Below the pieces are notes generated by a model. It did no database searches. It was not told the origin of the DNA and saw only the letters and a list, made by a program, of their open reading frames with translations. The translations under genes were made by a program, and so were the position numbers. From DATBFG01 sp036558645 (GTDB lineage Bacteria > Acidobacteriota > Terriglobia > Terriglobales > Acidobacteriaceae): DNA of 8,042 nucleotides. The stretch spans positions 1 through 8,042 of the forward strand of contig DATBFG010000100.1 in assembly GCA_036558645.1 (NCBI GenBank). Reading direction: 5' to 3'. This document shows positions 6,010-8,042 of this stretch, piece after piece; within the stretch, counting starts at the first letter, position 1; each line of letters starts with the position of its first letter.

Positions 6010-6921
6010 GTGAGTTTTCGGGCCAAGCCCAGTCGAGGGAGCACCCAACGCCTAACCCGGACTTTTCAGCTCCTTGCTGCCATTACCACTCTCTTGCTAT
6101 GTGCCTCAGTCGCATGGCTTTTTTCTCCGAGAGGTGCCAGTCACACCTTTAAGGCCTATGTAGATAGCGCACCCCCGACCCGGACAGCTGGGGATGAGAG
6201 TATTTCGCGCTTCTCGGTCGATCCATCTGCTCAATCGGGCAGGCGTGAGATCTATCCGTATTCCGTGGTACCCGGTGGTGTTCGCTCGCCCAACGAGCTG
6301 CAAGATGCGAGCAAACGGGATCCGGTAGTTGCCAGTCATTATGCCGGCTTCGACTACCGCAATTCGCGCGTCGTCGAACTTCAAGACGACGAACTCGTCC
6401 ACGTTTCTTACCGCCTGAAGGACAAGATTTATTGGACGAAAAAGAAAATCAGGCTACACAAGGGTGAGAAGGTCATCACTGACGGTAAGACCGTTGCACG
6501 CGTTCGTTGTGCAAATCAGGCTTCCCCGCAGGTTCAAACGGAAGTTTCAAACAACGAACCGCCAGCCTCAGTGTTCGAAGAACCGATCGGCGGGGGTGGG
6601 AGTGCGGCCGAGATCCCGTATCCCGGTAATTTCGAGTCCTCCTTGGACACGCGGCCGGCTTTTCCGCCCGTAGTGATTCCGGGACCTCCAATCACTGGTT
6701 TCTCAACGCCTCCGCCCACTGGAGGAGGATTTCCTGGTGCATTTCCTCCCCCTGTTCCTACTGGCGGTGGCGGCGGAACACCGGGTCAGCTCAACGGGCC
6801 GCCGCCACCTCCTCCGCCTCCACCACCCCCACCACCCGCCGTACCAGAGCCATCGACTCTCGTGCTGTTTTCTTCAGGGCTGACTGCGATCTATGCCAAG
6901 TACCGCCGTTCCCGGAAGTAG
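6010..6921 (+). CDS. PEP-CTERM sorting-domain protein
   Basis: The 303-residue exported protein has an N-terminal hydrophobic helix (about 18-38, preceded by basic residues) as signal or anchor. Residues about 83-172 form a conserved-looking block: YSVVPGGVRSPNEL, DPVVASHYAGFD, VHVSYRLKDKIYWT, GEKVITDGKTVARVRC. This resembles a domain I recall from Acidobacteria proteins, without known function. A Gly/Pro-rich linker with 13 consecutive prolines (264-276) then leads to VPEPSTLVLFSSGLTAIYA (278-296) and the basic tail KYRRSRK. That is the PEP-CTERM tripartite signal: PEP motif, membrane helix, basic end. Such proteins are cut at PEP by an exosortase (EpsH/XrtA type) and sent to the surface or matrix; no exosortase gene is in the window. 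The start is GTG with a strong Shine-Dalgarno. Confidence 0.85.
   Translation: MSFRAKPSRGSTQRLTRTFQLLAAITTLLLCASVAWLFSPRGASHTFKAYVDSAPPTRTAGDESISRFSVDPSAQSGRREIYPYSVVPGGVRSPNELQDASKRDPVVASHYAGFDYRNSRVVELQDDELVHVSYRLKDKIYWTKKKIRLHKGEKVITDGKTVARVRCANQASPQVQTEVSNNEPPASVFEEPIGGGGSAAEIPYPGNFESSLDTRPAFPPVVIPGPPITGFSTPPPTGGGFPGAFPPPVPTGGGGGTPGQLNGPPPPPPPPPPPPPAVPEPSTLVLFSSGLTAIYAKYRRSRK
6799..6837 (+). repeat. Poly-proline codon run (13 codons)
   Basis: Thirteen successive proline codons (mixed CCG, CCA, CCT, CCC) directly precede the PEP-CTERM signal. The mixed codons argue for selection on protein sequence rather than simple slippage. Such a run would stall ribosomes and needs EF-P (family knowledge); as a rigid spacer it could hold the folded domain away from the membrane before cleavage. 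Confidence 0.8.
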
Positions 6922-6983
6922 CCCTTCGCTACTGATTTCCCTTAGTGCTACGACGAAAGTTTGACCTCTCGATCAGCCTCGGC

Positions 6984-6992
6984 TGCTAAGAT
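6984..6992 (+). promoter_or_regulatory. Possible extended -10 before the AMIN gene
   Basis: TGCTAAGAT has the TG extension and TAAGAT (four of six). TTGACC at 6961-6966 is a good -35 hexamer, but the 20-base spacing is too long for a standard pair. Predicted +1 is near 6999, ten bases before ATG 7009, which favours that ATG over the in-frame TTG at 6961. Confidence 0.3.
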
Positions 6993-7008
6993 TTCACTAT
7001 CGATACGA

Positions 7009-7992
7009 ATGAATCTTTACACCAAGGCGATTCTTTGTCTGACGCTCGTGGCCGTCGGTATTGCTCCCGTGCGCGCTCAGCAGAGTCGATCCACCGCTAC
7101 CATCCGGCGAATGGCTGTTTTCGGAGCGGGGAACAGCGTAGAGGTGGAGATCATCGGTTCGCAGCCCTTAAAGCCCGAGGCTCAGGCGATCACTTCTCCT
7201 GACCGGGTGATTCTTGATTTTCCGAATACGGTTCCTGGAGATGCCTTGCGGACACTCGTCGGTACAGGCGAGATGAAAGCCGTACGAGTCGGCCTTTATA
7301 AGACAAATCCGCCTGTTACTCGCGTAGTTTTGGATCTGGCATCGCCTCAGCCATATCAGCTTTTTCCATCCGGGAACACGCTCATCGTGAAATTGGACAA
7401 GGCGATGGCTGCGGATAAGACGCCTGTCCTGCAGCCGGCAGCCCAACAGGGAACACAGCCGAAAGAAGTATCGACCGACGATATCCCAGACGCGTTGCCG
7501 CCAATAAGGCCAGCGTCAAAACTCGATGTGCAGTATCAGCACGGCAATCTGAGTATCTGGGCAAACAAGGCGACGCTCGCAGCGGTATTGTCCGAGGTCC
7601 ACAAGCGGACCGGAGCCGATATACCGATTCCTCCGGGCGCCGAGCAGGAGCAAGTCGTAGCCAAGATCGGCCCAGCCCCTGCGCGCGAGGCTCTCGCGTC
7701 GCTGTTGAACGGGTCGCGATTCAACTTCATCATGGTTGGTTCCGATCGCGACGGTTCGCAGTTGCGTAGCGTCATCCTGACGGTTCGCAGCGGCGGTGCG
7801 TTACAGTCTTCTAACTACGCTCCACCACCTGCTCCCGTTGCGCAGAATTCACCAGAACCTGCGGATGCGCAACCCGAGGGAGAGATTCCGGAAGTGCCGA
7901 CAGCAGATGCTCCGCCGCAACCAGCCGGAGAAGTGCCAGACGAACCGATCCCGTCCCGCGATCAGCCCGATCCGAATAACCCACCACGATAA
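7009..7992 (+). CDS. Exported AMIN + STN-like domain protein (PilQ N-terminal type)
   Basis: With start ATG 7009 this is a 327-residue protein beginning with a clean signal peptide (MNLYTKAILCLTLVAVGIAP, cleavage after VRA23). Residues about 32-129 are an AMIN domain: IRRMAVFGAGNSVEVEIIGS, PDRVILDFPN, VRVGLYKTNPPVTRVVLDL, LIVKL. AMIN domains bind peptidoglycan or localise proteins to the envelope in PilQ and AmiC. Residues about 172-262 resemble a secretin/TonB short N-terminal (STN) domain: LDVQYQHGNLSIWANKATLA, HKRTGADI, AREALASLLNGSRFNF. The remaining 65 residues are Pro/Glu/Ala-rich and probably disordered. No secretin pore domain follows, so it resembles the front half of PilQ only; a periplasmic accessory role is inferred. 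The frame is open back to TTG 6961, but that lacks a Shine-Dalgarno and would bury the signal peptide. It is 87 bases after the PEP-CTERM gene. Confidence 0.8.
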   Translation: MNLYTKAILCLTLVAVGIAPVRAQQSRSTATIRRMAVFGAGNSVEVEIIGSQPLKPEAQAITSPDRVILDFPNTVPGDALRTLVGTGEMKAVRVGLYKTNPPVTRVVLDLASPQPYQLFPSGNTLIVKLDKAMAADKTPVLQPAAQQGTQPKEVSTDDIPDALPPIRPASKLDVQYQHGNLSIWANKATLAAVLSEVHKRTGADIPIPPGAEQEQVVAKIGPAPAREALASLLNGSRFNFIMVGSDRDGSQLRSVILTVRSGGALQSSNYAPPPAPVAQNSPEPADAQPEGEIPEVPTADAPPQPAGEVPDEPIPSRDQPDPNNPPR

Positions 7993-8021
7993 AAATCTAG
8001 TTGTGAATTAACCGTACTGCG

Positions 8022-8042
8022 ACAGGTGAGGCTCCTCCACCA
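8022..8042 (+). ncRNA. M-box (ykoK) Mg2+ riboswitch, 5' edge only
   Basis: AGGTGAGGCTCCT at 8024-8036 is, from memory, the highly conserved 5' block of the M-box magnesium riboswitch, written GUUAGGUGAGGCUCCU in ykoK leaders. The preceding CGACAGG also fits loosely. The element runs off the window edge and only about 20 of its roughly 160 bases are visible, so the rest of the fold cannot be seen. M-box RNAs control magnesium or divalent-cation transporters such as MgtE, CorA or NRAMP-type proteins, so such a gene is expected to follow on the plus strand. Confidence 0.55.

Noticed and set aside
5928..6152. Plus-strand ORF overlapping the start of the PEP-CTERM gene
   Set aside because: Cys/His-rich without a pattern, overlaps the strong Shine-Dalgarno and GTG start of a better gene, and begins inside the leader stem-loop.
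6961..7008. TTG start 16 codons upstream of the AMIN protein's ATG
   Set aside because: No Shine-Dalgarno, it would put a polar extension before the signal peptide, and a promoter-like element overlaps this stretch.
8022..8042. Second tRNA 3' end suggested by the terminal CCACCA
   Set aside because: No T-loop TTCGA sequence or T-arm precedes it; the bases fit the M-box opening better.

Overview
The window most likely comes from an Acidobacteriota (Terriglobia-type) chromosome. The evidence is the gene types rather than any single marker: a protein kinase-like domain fused to a TonB C-terminal domain, a carboxypeptidase-regulatory-like plus TPR secreted protein, a PEP-CTERM protein with an Acidobacteria-style VPGGV...WT...RC block, an AlpA/Nu1-like HTH protein, and a moderately GC-rich composition. 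This assignment is inference. Nothing looks like a mobile element, CRISPR array or rRNA, and most of the region reads as ordinary chromosome with mainly secreted or envelope proteins.

Layout, left to right. Bases 1-45 are the 3' part of tRNA-Ala(CGC), cut by the window edge. A small HTH protein follows on the minus strand (188-505), apparently from a leaderless transcript. A 448-base gap (506-953) holds two hairpins directly upstream of a possible 59-residue ORF (708-887, +). Next is a minus-strand membrane pseudokinase-TonB fusion (954-2273), divergent from an isoprenylcysteine-methyltransferase-family membrane protein (2455-3024, +). That gene converges, with 20 bases between, on a secreted PQQ-dependent sugar dehydrogenase-like protein (3045-4226, -).

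The right half is all on the plus strand and all three proteins have export signals: a TPR protein with a regulatory-like beta domain (4533-5705), a PEP-CTERM exosortase substrate with a 13-proline run (6010-6921), and an AMIN plus STN-like protein resembling the N-terminal half of a PilQ-type secretin without the pore (7009-7992). The last 19 or so bases match the conserved 5' block of the M-box (ykoK) magnesium riboswitch, so the gene just outside the window may be a divalent-cation transporter.

The genes do not form one clear pathway, and spacing suggests mostly single-gene transcripts. The shared theme is envelope and export: TonB-type domain, periplasmic dehydrogenase, periplasmic TPR, exosortase substrate, AMIN protein. 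The most unusual items are the kinase-like protein that has lost the catalytic residues of HRD and DFG yet keeps the ATP lysine and carries a periplasmic TonB domain, the edge riboswitch, and the structured leaders at 654-706 and 5914-5959.
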